This document shows positions 10,734 through 18,758 of a stretch of DNA of 64,000 nucleotides, piece after piece. The notes below the pieces were generated by a model. That model was not told the origin of the DNA. It saw only the letters and a list, made by a program, of their open reading frames with translations, and made no database searches. The DNA is from Streptococcus sp. HF-1907. Lineage in GTDB: Bacteria; Bacillota; Bacilli; Lactobacillales; Streptococcaceae. The stretch is taken from contig NZ_JADNQT010000007.1 of assembly GCF_015594605.1 (NCBI RefSeq), forward strand, positions 18,572 to 82,571, read 5' to 3'. The position numbers were made by a program, and so were the translations under genes. Numbering within the stretch: the stretch's first letter is position 1; the number at the start of each line of letters is the position of its first letter.

Positions 10734-11468
10734 ATGATTAGATTTGAACATGTTTCGAAATTATATGGAGATAAAGAGGCGCTCAGTGATGTGTCCTTGA
10801 CTATCGAAAATGGTGAGATTTTTGGCTTGATTGGGCATAATGGTGCTGGGAAGACAACGGCCATTAGTATTCTGACTTCCATTATTGAAGCGACTTACGG
10901 TCAGGTTTATGTGGATGACCTGCTTTTAGCAGAGCATCGGGATGAGATTAAGAAGAAAATCGGCTATGTGCCGGATTCACCAGATATTTTCCTCAATCTG
11001 ACAGCCAATGAATACTGGCACTTTTTAGCCAAGATTTACGGTGTTGCAGACGATGAGACGGAGAAGCGCTTGGCTGACTTGGTAGCCCTCTTTGATTTGA
11101 AGGAACAGGTGGATGATGTCATTGATAGCTTTTCACATGGGATGCGTCAGAAGGTGATTGTCATTGGTGCCCTTATTTCCAATCCTGATATTTGGATTTT
11201 GGATGAACCCTTGACTGGTCTGGATCCGCAAGCCTCTTTTGATTTGAAAGAGATGATGAGGGCTCATGCCCGAGCTGGTAAGACCGTTTTATTCTCCACC
11301 CATGTTCTGGCCGTCGCGGAGCAATTATGCGACCGTATCGGCATTCTTAAGCATGGCAAGTTGATTTTTGTGGGGAGCATCGTAGAGCTTAAAGCCAATC
11401 ATCCTGACAAGGACTTGGAGACCATCTACTTGGAACTAGCGGGTCGTCAGGCACAGAAGGAGGGCTAG
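10734..11468 (+). CDS. ABC transporter ATP-binding protein (EcsA-like)
   Basis: A 244-residue ABC ATPase that powers the adjacent membrane protein from the cytoplasmic side. Walker A is GHNGAGKT at about residues 34-41, the signature loop is FSHGMRQKV near 138, Walker B is IWILDEP near 158, and the switch His is in STHVLAVAEQ. The domain order and the C-terminal segment 'HGKLIFVGSI' are those of export-type ATPases of the EcsA/CcmA kind. The start follows AGGAG. It lies between the putative immunity gene and the permease and is very probably co-transcribed. Export of a peptide, or removal of a toxin from the membrane, would suit the neighbour; the substrate is not known. Confidence 0.9.
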   Translation: MIRFEHVSKLYGDKEALSDVSLTIENGEIFGLIGHNGAGKTTAISILTSIIEATYGQVYVDDLLLAEHRDEIKKKIGYVPDSPDIFLNLTANEYWHFLAKIYGVADDETEKRLADLVALFDLKEQVDDVIDSFSHGMRQKVIVIGALISNPDIWILDEPLTGLDPQASFDLKEMMRAHARAGKTVLFSTHVLAVAEQLCDRIGILKHGKLIFVGSIVELKANHPDKDLETIYLELAGRQAQKEG

Positions 11469-11471
11469 TTT

Positions 11472-13076
11472 ATGGACAAGTCTCGTATTTGGGAACTGAT
11501 TAAAATCAATATTCTCTACTCCAATCCTCAATCTTTGACCATGCTGCGAAAACAGCAGGTCAAGAAGAAAAAGAAGAACTTCTCAGCCTACAAGCGCATG
11601 ATGCGCAGTCAGCTACTTCAGATTTTGCTCTTCTCTGTGCTCTATATCTTTGTGTTTGGCATGATTGATTTTGTCAAATACCCGGGTTACTTCACTTTTT
11701 ACATGGCTGTTTTCACCTTAATGGCAATGGTTAATGCCTTCATTGCCATGTATAGCGTCTTTTATGAAAGTAACGATGTTAAGACTATGGTTTACCTACC
11801 CGTCAAACCTCGGGAGCTCTACCTAGCTAAATTCGTATCGACTCTAGGTCAAGGGATGATTTTCCTGATGCCCCTTTTGACCTTGCTTCTCATCACCTAC
11901 TGGAGACTCATAGGACCACTGGGCATTCTCTTGGGCTTGGTGAGCTTTGCTCTCCTCTTTCTAACAACGATGACTCTGGCCCTCTGGGTTAACAGCTTCA
12001 TTGGCAGAATCATCGTGCGCAGTGCTCATCGCAAGCTGATTTCCACCGTCCTCATGACCCTTGCGACCTTTGGTGCCGTTATCCCTATCCTCTTTTTGAA
12101 CATGACACCGGCAGCAGTGGACGGCCTAACTTTGGTGGACAGACCTATCATTCCTTATTTTAGAGGCTTTTATGACATCGCTGTCGCTCCTTTCTCAAGC
12201 GCAAGCCTTTTGAATTTTTGGCTTCCGCTAGTGCTGGTCGGCCTAATGATTGCAGGGATTTTTATCAAGGTCATGCCTACTTATTATCAAGAAGTGCTTT
12301 ATCAGGGAGTCGCAAAGGTTAAAAAGGCTTCAAAAGCTAAAGCTAGCGCCAAGCCTGAAAGTTTGAAGCGCGTCATGGTCAAACACCACCTCTCAACCCT
12401 GCAACAGACCACCCTAGTGACCAATACCTACATGATGCCACTCTTATACGTCATCATGTTCATGGTTCCTATCATCAATGATGGCGCGCGATTTAGCCAC
12501 CTTATCACTTGGCAGTATTTTGGCGTAGCTTTCCTACTAGGTTGCTTGATTGGTAGTATCTGCGCAACGCCAATGTCCTTCGTTGGGGTGGGGATTTCTT
12601 TGGAACGGGCTAATTTTTACTTTATCAAAACCCTTCCCTTTTCCTTCAAGACCTTCTTAAAAGAAAAATTCATGGTCTTGCTTGGGGCGCAAGTGATTGT
12701 TCCCCTCATCGTTTATGGCTTGGTGGGATTGGTAGTTTTGAAACTTCCAATCCTAGTAGTGCTTGCTTGTCTAGCAGGTATGGTCAGCATGAGCATTATT
12801 CAAGGTCAATTCATGTTTAAACGCGACTATAAGCATTTGGAAACTAACTGGCAGGAAGTCACCCAGCTCTTCAATCGTGGTAGTGGTCAGTGGTTAGTTT
12901 TCGGTCTTGTTTTTGGGAATATGATTCTTGGGACTATCCTGATTGGTATCAGTATCGTTTTAGCGCAAGCAATCAATGTTCTTGCCGTTAATATCAGCCT
13001 ATTAGCGCTACTTGCCATCTTACTGGCTAGCTTACAATGGACGGTCAATCGTCAGTTTTGGGGGCAGTTGGATTGA
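11472..13076 (+). CDS. ABC transporter permease, ABC-2/EcsB-like multi-pass protein
   Basis: A 534-residue membrane protein with about 10-12 hydrophobic segments, among them LLQILLFSVLYIFVFGMI near residue 50, several in the first half, a soluble Lys-rich loop (KKASKAKASAKPE) near residue 280, and a hydrophobic C-terminal block. It starts three bases after the stop of the ATPase gene and ends the operon. The Lys-rich N-terminus (KKQVKKKKKN-like, residues about 26-36) faces the cytoplasm. The sequence looks like the large putative two-part permeases of Firmicutes that pair with EcsA-type ATPases. A terminator-like hairpin follows after about 85 bases. The transported molecule is unknown. Confidence 0.85.
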   Translation: MDKSRIWELIKINILYSNPQSLTMLRKQQVKKKKKNFSAYKRMMRSQLLQILLFSVLYIFVFGMIDFVKYPGYFTFYMAVFTLMAMVNAFIAMYSVFYESNDVKTMVYLPVKPRELYLAKFVSTLGQGMIFLMPLLTLLLITYWRLIGPLGILLGLVSFALLFLTTMTLALWVNSFIGRIIVRSAHRKLISTVLMTLATFGAVIPILFLNMTPAAVDGLTLVDRPIIPYFRGFYDIAVAPFSSASLLNFWLPLVLVGLMIAGIFIKVMPTYYQEVLYQGVAKVKKASKAKASAKPESLKRVMVKHHLSTLQQTTLVTNTYMMPLLYVIMFMVPIINDGARFSHLITWQYFGVAFLLGCLIGSICATPMSFVGVGISLERANFYFIKTLPFSFKTFLKEKFMVLLGAQVIVPLIVYGLVGLVVLKLPILVVLACLAGMVSMSIIQGQFMFKRDYKHLETNWQEVTQLFNRGSGQWLVFGLVFGNMILGTILIGISIVLAQAINVLAVNISLLALLAILLASLQWTVNRQFWGQLD

Positions 13077-13161
13077 CTTGCTAGCTCGTAAGCCAAACTG
13101 AAAAATGAGAAAGTCAAGGCTTCTATCTCAATCATTAGCCCTCCTACAACAAGCCTATCAA

Positions 13162-13195
13162 AAGGATCATTGCATGATATGATGGTCCTTTTTGG
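13162..13195. terminator. Hairpin with T-run after the ABC operon
   Basis: AAAAGGA and TCAT on the left pair with ATGA and TCCTTTTT on the right around an 8-base loop. The run of T ends at about 13195, so it probably terminates the ABC operon. Confidence 0.65.
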
Positions 13196-13353
13196 CTGTT
13201 TCATAGATGGATTTTAAGATGAGCATGAGTTGCTTGATTTCTTTCTGTCTGTTGGAAATCGGCTTGCTTGTTTGTAGGGGTGTGCTAAAAGTACCAGTCT
13301 AAATGTATCAGCTTGGGGCTAATTTAGGGATACACACAATCCCTTTTACTCGA

Positions 13354-13368
13354 AATTTTCTGAAAAAT
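13354..13368. promoter_or_regulatory. CodY-box-like sequence
   Basis: AATTTTCTGAAAAAT matches 14 of 15 bases of the CodY consensus AATTTTCWGAAAATT. No intact gene lies directly downstream; the nonsense-broken gene starts 320 bases later. It may be a leftover of a former regulated promoter or a chance match. Confidence 0.4.
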
Positions 13369-13494
13369 GCGAATTTGATCTTGTCAGGGCTTGCTTTCCT
13401 ATGGTATCATGGAAACTCTTTCAGCATTCTTCTTAACTGCGGAGGTTTTTGGGGAGATAGGGGAGTGGCTTTCCTTGTTGGCTAAGGGGCAGGG

Positions 13495-13587
13495 GTGTTT
13501 GACTTGTTTGTCCCTCAGATACACGGTGTACTAACTTGTCCGACATGTGGTTCTGGTCAGATACACGGTGCACCAGCTGTCTGCTGA
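13495..13587 (+). other. Short Cys-rich reading frame with an internal direct repeat
   Basis: From GTG at 13495 the frame reads 30 codons to TGA, containing TCPTCGSGQIHGAPAVC. The 16-base sequence CAGATACACGGTGTAC (13516-13531) recurs at 13558-13573 with one change (C for T) 42 bases on, so the peptide carries QIHG twice. CPxCGSG is typical of a zinc-ribbon half. No ribosome-binding site is clear. It may be a relic of a zinc-ribbon protein rather than a gene. Confidence 0.3.
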
Positions 13588-13689
13588 GGAACCAATCAAC
13601 TTAACTGCTCTGCTATTTTCCAAAAGTATCTAAAAGCAAGAGAAGCTCTGAGAGTAAGAACGGCTAACCAACTAATGGGGGTAAAATTT

Positions 13690-14388
13690 ATGGATAAGTA
13701 TATGGTAGCCGCTCTAAATGTTAGACTTTTGTCGAATGTAGATGCTGCTCAATTGGTGCAGCGCTTTGTGACACAGGGACAGATTCGCGAGACCTTGCCG
13801 ACCTTTCAAAAGAGTCTCAATCAGGTCAAGGGGAGCAGTGATTCAGCTAAGTTGAGCCAGCTGGACCGCCTGCGTGACCAAACCTTGCAGTTGCTCTTTG
13901 ATGCCATCGGTCTCTATCGCTATGAGGAGGACGAGGAGAAGAAGCGCGCCTACGAGGACCTCAATCGCCTCTTTAAAACCTTTAAGTCTGCTAAGGACAC
14001 CGACTACGAGCGTGAGTCTAGCATGATTAAAAGCCTCTTGGAGAAGCTAGCGATTAGCCCCAATAAAGAGGCTGTCACCCTTTTAAACATCAAGACTTAT
14101 ATCAATCGTTTGGTCAATAGCCAAGCTGACTTTGAGTAGCGAGCAACAGCTAACAGCCACAAGGTCACCTATGACAGTAAGACCCTACGTCAGCAATTGC
14201 TAAAAAGCTACCGCACCTTAGGCGACTACCTAGCGATTAGGGCAGCTACAATCAATGACACCATTGCCATCGACCTCCTAACACCTTACAACGCAGGCCG
14301 CAAGTACATGGCAGACAAAATCGCAAGACAAGCTGGAAGCAAATCAGCTAAAGCAGCTACCAAAGCAGAAGAAAACAGCAAAGACTAG
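13690..14388 (+). pseudogene. Unknown helical protein gene broken by one in-frame TAG
   Basis: From ATG at 13690 (GGGGGT 7 bases upstream) the frame runs 149 codons to TAG at 14137-14139 and then stays open, in the same frame, for 82 more codons to the stop at 14386-14388. Across the TAG the sequence reads NSQADFE-stop-RATANSHKVTYD, and the second part (LLKSYRTLGDYLAIRAATIND) looks like continued protein, not noise. A C-to-T change of CAG (Gln) would explain it. The product is soluble, charged and helical with a basic tail (KSAKAATKAEENSKD). I do not recognise it with confidence; a DUF6261-type protein is a weak guess. Function is unknown. Confidence 0.7.
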
Positions 14389-14863
14389 TTAGATTAGGAT
14401 TAGTAAATCTTGGCTGGTCTCTAAATAGTATAGAAAGTCACTTTACATTAAGTAGAAATCAAAACTGAACTTGCTTTACAAACACAGTAACTCTCATAGA
14501 TGAGAGCGAACGAAGTGATCCAAACCTGATATTTTCGCAGTAAGTGTCACTGATAACGGAATCTTTGAGACCTTGGGCTCAAAGATTAGCAATGAGATTC
14601 CGTAAGGAAGCTGCTTGCGTCCGCACTACTTAACGACACGGAATTTTCAAAATCGATATTATTTTGAAAATGGAGTTAGTAAGGTAGCTAGGTAAGTCGC
14701 CATAGCGTTTACCGAAGTTTATCAGTGATTTTAATTATTGATAAACTTGCTACGTTAGAAAATATCAACAATCAGTTTTGCTTATTCTTCATGAAGTGGC
14801 TTTTATTATTGGTAAATGGTCTCAATTTTCAGAATAATCATGGCTTAAAAGCTCTTCATATGC
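14389..14863. other. Non-coding stretch with a row of stem-loops
   Basis: About 475 bases without a gene. It contains four strong inverted repeats: CTCTCAT/ATGAGAG (14491-14506, 2-base loop); AATCTTTGAG/CTCAAAGATT (14560-14587); TTTTCAAAAT/ATTTTGAAAA (14644-14670); and AAGTTTATCA/TGATAAACTT (14715-14748). CGGAATCT (14557-14564) can instead pair with AGATTCCG (14595-14602), which competes with the second stem. No SD plus start and no clear promoter were seen before the first hairpin. It could be a structured RNA, a mobile palindromic element or debris. Confidence 0.5.
14824..14838. promoter_or_regulatory. Candidate CodY box upstream of proBA
   Basis: AATTTTCAGAATAAT matches 13 of 15 bases of the CodY consensus AATTTTCWGAAAATT. 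It ends 25 bases before the proB -10 box, close to the place of a -35 element. CodY represses amino-acid synthesis genes when branched-chain amino acids are plentiful; control of proBA here is inferred. Confidence 0.45.
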
Positions 14864-14869
14864 TATAAT
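14861..14869 (+). promoter_or_regulatory. Extended -10 promoter of proB, 6 bases before the start codon
   Basis: TGCTATAAT is an extended -10 element whose last base is only six bases before the proB ATG. Transcription normally begins about 6-7 bases after the -10, so the mRNA would begin at or next to the A of ATG. No SD is present upstream, in keeping with a leaderless message. Confidence 0.65.
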
Positions 14870-14875
14870 CTGACT

Positions 14876-15679
14876 ATGAAACGAAATTTTGAAACTGTCA
14901 AACGAATTGTGATTAAAGTGGGAACTTCTTCCCTTGTCATGCCGACTGGCAAAATCAATCTGACCAAGATTGACCAGCTGGCTTTTGTGATTTCAAGCCT
15001 CATGAACAAGGGCTTAGAAGTCATCTTGGTCTCATCAGGGGCCATGGGATTTGGGCTTGATGTCTTGAAAATGGAAAAGCGACCGACTGACATTGCCCAG
15101 CAACAAGCTGTTTCCAGTGTCGGACAGGTGGCCATGATGAGCCTCTATTCTCAGATTTTTGCTCATTATCAGACCAACGTCTCTCAAATTCTCCTGACCC
15201 GCGATGTGGTGGTCTATCCAGAGAGTTTGGACAATGTAACCAATGCCTTTGAGAGTTTGCTTAGCATGGGGATTTTGCCCATTGTTAATGAAAATGATGC
15301 GACCAGCGTTGATGAAATGGACCACCAGACCAAGTTCGGTGATAACGACCGCTTGTCTGCCATTGTTGCTAAGATTACCAAGGCGGATTTGTTGATTATG
15401 CTGTCTGACATTGACGGGCTTTTCGATAAAAATCCTAATGTCTATGAAGATGCGGTTTTGCGCAGCCATGTGCCTAAAATCACCGACGAGATTATCAAGT
15501 CCGCAGGCGGTGCTGGTAGCAAATTTGGTACAGGTGGCATGCTCAGCAAAATCAAGAGCGCTCAAATCATGTTCGACATCGACGGGCAGATGGTCTTGAT
15601 GAATGGGGAAAATCCGCGTGACATCCTTCGTGTGCTTGACGGTGAGAAACTCGGTACTTATTTTGCTAAAACCAAGTGA
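14876..15679 (+). CDS. proB: Glutamate 5-kinase, short form
   Basis: Catalyses the first step of proline synthesis, ATP-dependent phosphorylation of glutamate to gamma-glutamyl phosphate. At 267 residues it has only the amino-acid-kinase domain and lacks the C-terminal PUA domain of the roughly 370-residue enteric enzyme; this short form is usual in streptococci, so it is not truncated. Landmarks are [12 protein letters not shown] (about 10-21), [12 protein letters not shown] (about 49-60), the NENDA/FGDND region near 139-160 and the GTGGM loop near 218. The start has no SD and sits right behind the -10 box. proA begins nine bases after the stop. Confidence 0.95.
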   Translation: MKRNFETVKRIVIKVGTSSLVMPTGKINLTKIDQLAFVISSLMNKGLEVILVSSGAMGFGLDVLKMEKRPTDIAQQQAVSSVGQVAMMSLYSQIFAHYQTNVSQILLTRDVVVYPESLDNVTNAFESLLSMGILPIVNENDATSVDEMDHQTKFGDNDRLSAIVAKITKADLLIMLSDIDGLFDKNPNVYEDAVLRSHVPKITDEIIKSAGGAGSKFGTGGMLSKIKSAQIMFDIDGQMVLMNGENPRDILRVLDGEKLGTYFAKTK

Positions 15680-15688
15680 GGTAGTAAG

Positions 15689-16939
15689 ATGACTTATATT
15701 GATGATTTAGGTAAGGCGGCTAAGGTAGCTAGTCAGAAGATGGCGCAACTGAGCACAGCCACTAAGAATGCGGTCTTGTACCAGGTTGCTCGTGACTTGA
15801 TTGCTCAGACTGACCAGATTTTGCTAGAAAACGCCAAAGACATTGCCAAGGCTAAGGAGCACGGCATTTCAGACATCATGGTGGACCGTTTGAAGCTGGA
15901 TGCCAGCCGCATTGAAGGCATTGCAGAAGGGGTGCGCCAAGTGGCAGACCTAGCAGACCCAATTGGCCAAGTGGTGCGTGGTTACACCAATCTTGACGGC
16001 TTAAAGATTGTTCAAAAGCGCGTTCCGCTAGGGGTTATCGCTATGATTTTTGAAAGCCGCCCCAACGTTTCAGTGGACGCTTTCAGCCTAGCCTTCAAGA
16101 CTGGTAATGCTATCATTTTGCGTGGTGGTCGTGACGCTCTGTCTTCAAATACCGCCTTGGTCAATTGCATCCGCGCCACACTTGAAGCGAAAGGTTTAAC
16201 ACCAGATGCGGTACAGTTAGTAGAGGATACCAGCCACGCTGTTGCTGAAGAATTGATGCAGGCCGTTGATTACGTGGATGTCCTCATTCCACGTGGTGGA
16301 GCCCGTCTCATTCAAACAGTCAAGGAAAAATCAAAAGTCCCAGTCATCGAAACAGGTGTCGGCAATGTCCACATCTACGTGGATGAATTTGCAGACCTTG
16401 ACATGGCAACCAAGATTGTTATCAATGCCAAGACACAACGTCCAAGTGTTTGTAATGCGGCAGAAAGTCTTGTTGTCCACCAAGCAGTCGCTCAAGACTT
16501 CTTACCAAAATTAGAAGCAGCTTTAGCAACCGTTCAACCAGTAGAGTTCCGTGCAGATGACAGAGCGCAAGCCATTTTCCAAAAATCAGTGCCAGCAACA
16601 GGGGAAGACTACGCCACAGAATTTTTGGACTACATTATGTCCGTCAAGGTTGTAGACAACTTTGAAGAGGCCGTGGATTGGGTCAACCGCTACACCACCC
16701 ACCACTCAGAAGCCATCGTGACCCGTGATTTGGAACACGCCGAACAATTCCAAGACTTGGTGGATGCTGCAGCAGTCTATGTCAATGCCTCAACCCGCTT
16801 CACAGACGGTTTTGTCTTCGGACTAGGTGCCGAAATCGGTATCTCCACTCAAAAAATGCACGCGCGTGGCCCAATGGGGCTTGAGGCTTTGACCTCAACC
16901 AAGTTCTACATCAACGGAAACGGTCAGGTTCGCAAGTAG
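15689..16939 (+). CDS. proA: Gamma-glutamyl phosphate reductase
   Basis: Reduces gamma-glutamyl phosphate with NADPH to glutamate semialdehyde, the second step of proline synthesis, and probably takes its unstable substrate directly from ProB. The 416-residue protein has the aldehyde-dehydrogenase fold: [20 protein letters not shown] forms the cofactor-binding segment near residue 117, and the catalytic Cys lies in [11 protein letters not shown] near residue 256. The C-terminal [16 protein letters not shown] motif is complete. SD GAGG TAG lies before the ATG. It is the second gene of the proBA operon. proC is not in the window. Confidence 0.96.
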   Translation: MTYIDDLGKAAKVASQKMAQLSTATKNAVLYQVARDLIAQTDQILLENAKDIAKAKEHGISDIMVDRLKLDASRIEGIAEGVRQVADLADPIGQVVRGYTNLDGLKIVQKRVPLGVIAMIFESRPNVSVDAFSLAFKTGNAIILRGGRDALSSNTALVNCIRATLEAKGLTPDAVQLVEDTSHAVAEELMQAVDYVDVLIPRGGARLIQTVKEKSKVPVIETGVGNVHIYVDEFADLDMATKIVINAKTQRPSVCNAAESLVVHQAVAQDFLPKLEAALATVQPVEFRADDRAQAIFQKSVPATGEDYATEFLDYIMSVKVVDNFEEAVDWVNRYTTHHSEAIVTRDLEHAEQFQDLVDAAAVYVNASTRFTDGFVFGLGAEIGISTQKMHARGPMGLEALTSTKFYINGNGQVRK

Positions 16940-16948
16940 TAAGTTAGG

Positions 16949-17371
16949 ATGGAACGAAAGACAGAACTTGAAGAGGTCCGCCTATCCTTGGAGAAGGTTC
17001 TCAAAGCTATTACAGAGACTCAAACAGAGTTAGAAGCTGCTAAAAATTGGGGCATTCTTGATATTCTGGGTGGCGATTTCCTAACCAGTATGCTCAAACG
17101 CCGAAGGATTCAAAAAGTCAACGAAGGTATAGAACTTGTAGGAGAAAAGCTCAAGCGTGCTCAAAAAGAATTGGCAGATGTTAATCTGACCTTAGTGACT
17201 GGGATTGCTGACAGCAGGAACGACCGATTATGGGATATCTAGGCTGACAATATCATTACCAATTTTCGTGTGCAAGGTGAGTTGAAGCAGACAGAGCAAA
17301 ATCTTAAGAAACTTGAACAAGATGTCAGACAGCTTCTTGCCCAAGTTAATCAGGAACTATCGGAGATTTAG
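16949..17371 (+). pseudogene. Unknown coiled-coil protein gene broken by one in-frame TAG
   Basis: ATG at 16949 opens 97 codons ending RNDRLWDI, then TAG at 17240-17242; the same frame continues ADNIITNFRVQGELKQTEQN and beyond for 42 codons to TAG at 17369-17371. The part after the stop is as strongly heptad-patterned and charged as the part before it, so a single nonsense change (for example CAG to TAG) is the simplest reading. The full product would be about 140 residues, mostly coiled coil with a hydrophobic hairpin-like WGILDILGGDFLTSML segment near residue 31. It starts nine bases after proA. I do not recognise the family. If the first part is translated alone it loses its C-terminal coil. 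Confidence 0.7.
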
Positions 17372-17450
17372 ATTAGGAAGTGAGGGGAACCAGACCTTAT
17401 TTGGCTTAGCCACTCACTTCTTTTTTCTTTTGTATAAACCTCAGTATTTG

Positions 17451-17459
17451 TGGTAAAAT
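17451..17459 (+). promoter_or_regulatory. Extended -10 promoter of the rsmH-ftsL-pbpX-mraY operon, 7 bases before the start
   Basis: TGGTAAAAT is an extended -10 element; seven bases separate it from the rsmH ATG, and there is no SD. Transcription would begin at or beside the start codon, so the first cistron is predicted to be leaderless. Confidence 0.6.
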
Positions 17460-17466
17460 AAAAGTC

Positions 17467-18417
17467 ATGGCAAATGATTTTCATCACATTACCGTGCTCT
17501 TGCACGAGACAATTGACATGCTCGACATCAAAACAGACGGCGTCTATGTTGACGCGACTTTGGGTGGTGCTGGGCACAGTGAATACTTACTATCGCAATT
17601 GGGACCGAATGGTCATTTGTACGCCTTCGACCAGGATCAAAAAGCAATTGATAATGCTCATATTCGTTTAAAAGATTATGTGGACAAGGGTCAGGTGACA
17701 TTTATCAAAGATAATTTTAGAAACTTAGCCTCAAATCTTCATGCCCTCGGTGTGGATGAGATTGATGGCATTTGTTATGATTTGGGGGTATCTAGCCCTC
17801 AGCTTGACGAGCGCGAGCGCGGTTTTTCTTACAAGCAAGATGCTCCGCTGGACATGCGTATGAATCGGGAGCAGAGCCTGACGGCCTATGATGTGGTCAA
17901 TACTTACGACTACCATGACTTGGTGCGTATTTTCTTCAAATACGGTGAAGACAAGTTTTCAAAACAGATTGCTCGTAAGATTGAGCAGGTCCGTCAGGTC
18001 AAACCAATCGAGACTACGACAGAATTGGCAGAGCTCATCAAATCAGCTAAGCCTGCAAAGGAATTGAAGAAGAAGGGACACCCTGCCAAACAGATTTTCC
18101 AAGCCATCCGTATCGAAGTCAACGATGAATTGGGTGCGGCAGATGAGTCTATTCAACAAGCTATGAATTTGCTAGCCCTTGACGGTCGTATCTCGGTTAT
18201 CACCTTCCATTCACTTGAGGACCGCTTGACCAAGCAACTCTTCAAAGAAGCATCAACGGTGGAAGTGCCAAAAGGCTTGCCTTTCATTCCAGAAGATATG
18301 CAACCTAAGATGGAAGTGGTTAATCGCAAACCCATCTTGCCAAATCAAGAAGAACTAGAAGCTAACAACCGTGCCCACTCAGCTAAATTGCGCGTGGCGC
18401 GTAAAGTTCGTAAATAA
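17467..18417 (+). CDS. rsmH: 16S rRNA (cytosine-1402-N4) methyltransferase
   Basis: RsmH (formerly MraW) adds a methyl group from SAM to N4 of C1402 in the decoding centre of 16S rRNA. The protein has 316 residues, the normal size. The SAM-binding motif is [18 protein letters not shown] (about 26-43), followed by FDQDQKAI, and the conserved [18 protein letters not shown] lies near 106. C-terminal motifs [11 protein letters not shown] and the final [14 protein letters not shown] are intact. The gene opens the streptococcal division cluster: ftsL starts 11 bases later. The predicted message has no leader, which is unusual for the first gene of this operon. Confidence 0.96.
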   Translation: MANDFHHITVLLHETIDMLDIKTDGVYVDATLGGAGHSEYLLSQLGPNGHLYAFDQDQKAIDNAHIRLKDYVDKGQVTFIKDNFRNLASNLHALGVDEIDGICYDLGVSSPQLDERERGFSYKQDAPLDMRMNREQSLTAYDVVNTYDYHDLVRIFFKYGEDKFSKQIARKIEQVRQVKPIETTTELAELIKSAKPAKELKKKGHPAKQIFQAIRIEVNDELGAADESIQQAMNLLALDGRISVITFHSLEDRLTKQLFKEASTVEVPKGLPFIPEDMQPKMEVVNRKPILPNQEELEANNRAHSAKLRVARKVRK

Positions 18418-18428
18418 GGGAGAACCTT

Positions 18429-18758
18429 ATGTCAAATGAAAAACGTAGTGAGGCGATTACTAAGGCCCTCCAAAAGCATGTGCGAATCTTTTCTCGGATT
18501 GAGAAAATTTTCTACGGTAGCATCATTATTACGGCTATAACCATGGCTGTCGGTATCATTTTCTTGCAGAGTCGTAGTTTGCAGGTGAAGCAAGAAATCA
18601 ACAGTCTTAATAGTCAAATCAATGAAGAACAAACTGCTTATAATAATGCCAAGCAGGAAGTGAATGAACTGTCAAACCGTGATCGCATCACCAAAATTGC
18701 ACAAAATGCTGGTCTGACCATCAATAATAGCAATATTCAACGTGAGGTTAGCCAATGA
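18429..18758 (+). CDS. ftsL: Cell division protein FtsL
   Basis: A 109-residue bitopic membrane protein of the divisome that binds DivIB/DivIC and helps switch on septal wall synthesis. A positively charged cytoplasmic N-terminus (about 35 residues) is followed by one membrane segment, IFYGSIIITAITMAVGIIFLQ (overlapping about 27-48), then a periplasm-side coiled coil (VKQEINSLNSQINEEQTAYNN and on). FtsL proteins are short and poorly conserved; size, topology and place between rsmH and pbpX make the call. SD GGGAGAA precedes the ATG. The stop codon overlaps the pbpX start by four bases (ATGA), so translation is probably coupled. Confidence 0.92.
   Translation: MSNEKRSEAITKALQKHVRIFSRIEKIFYGSIIITAITMAVGIIFLQSRSLQVKQEINSLNSQINEEQTAYNNAKQEVNELSNRDRITKIAQNAGLTINNSNIQREVSQ

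Larger units (their letters stand above)
13196..13689. other. Non-coding, apparently decayed stretch
   Basis: About 490 bases with no convincing gene. The minus strand is open for 37 codons (about 13183-13293; contains ISNRQKEIKQLMLILKSIYE) between two stops, which may be the end of a lost gene I do not recognise. The plus strand has a 30-codon Cys-containing frame at 13495-13587. A CodY-like box lies at 13354-13368. No promoter with both boxes stands out before the broken gene at 13690. Confidence 0.5.

Noticed and set aside
13183..13293. Thirty-seven-codon minus-strand frame (contains SNRQKEIKQLMLILKSIYE)
   Set aside because: Protein-like but lacks a start and a family; kept only as a possible relic within the non-coding entry.
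13303..13485. Sixty-residue plus-strand open frame
   Set aside because: No ribosome site, no recognisable protein pattern, and it lies in a decayed region.
14876..15679. proB as truncated because of 267 residues
   Set aside because: Streptococcal glutamate kinases normally lack the PUA domain; all kinase motifs are present.
13675..17371. TAG recoding or general amber suppression in this organism
   Set aside because: Many intact genes in the window end in TAG (glyS, glpK, proA, gpsB and others) with sensible lengths, so TAG works as a normal stop. The two interrupted frames are better read as nonsense mutations.
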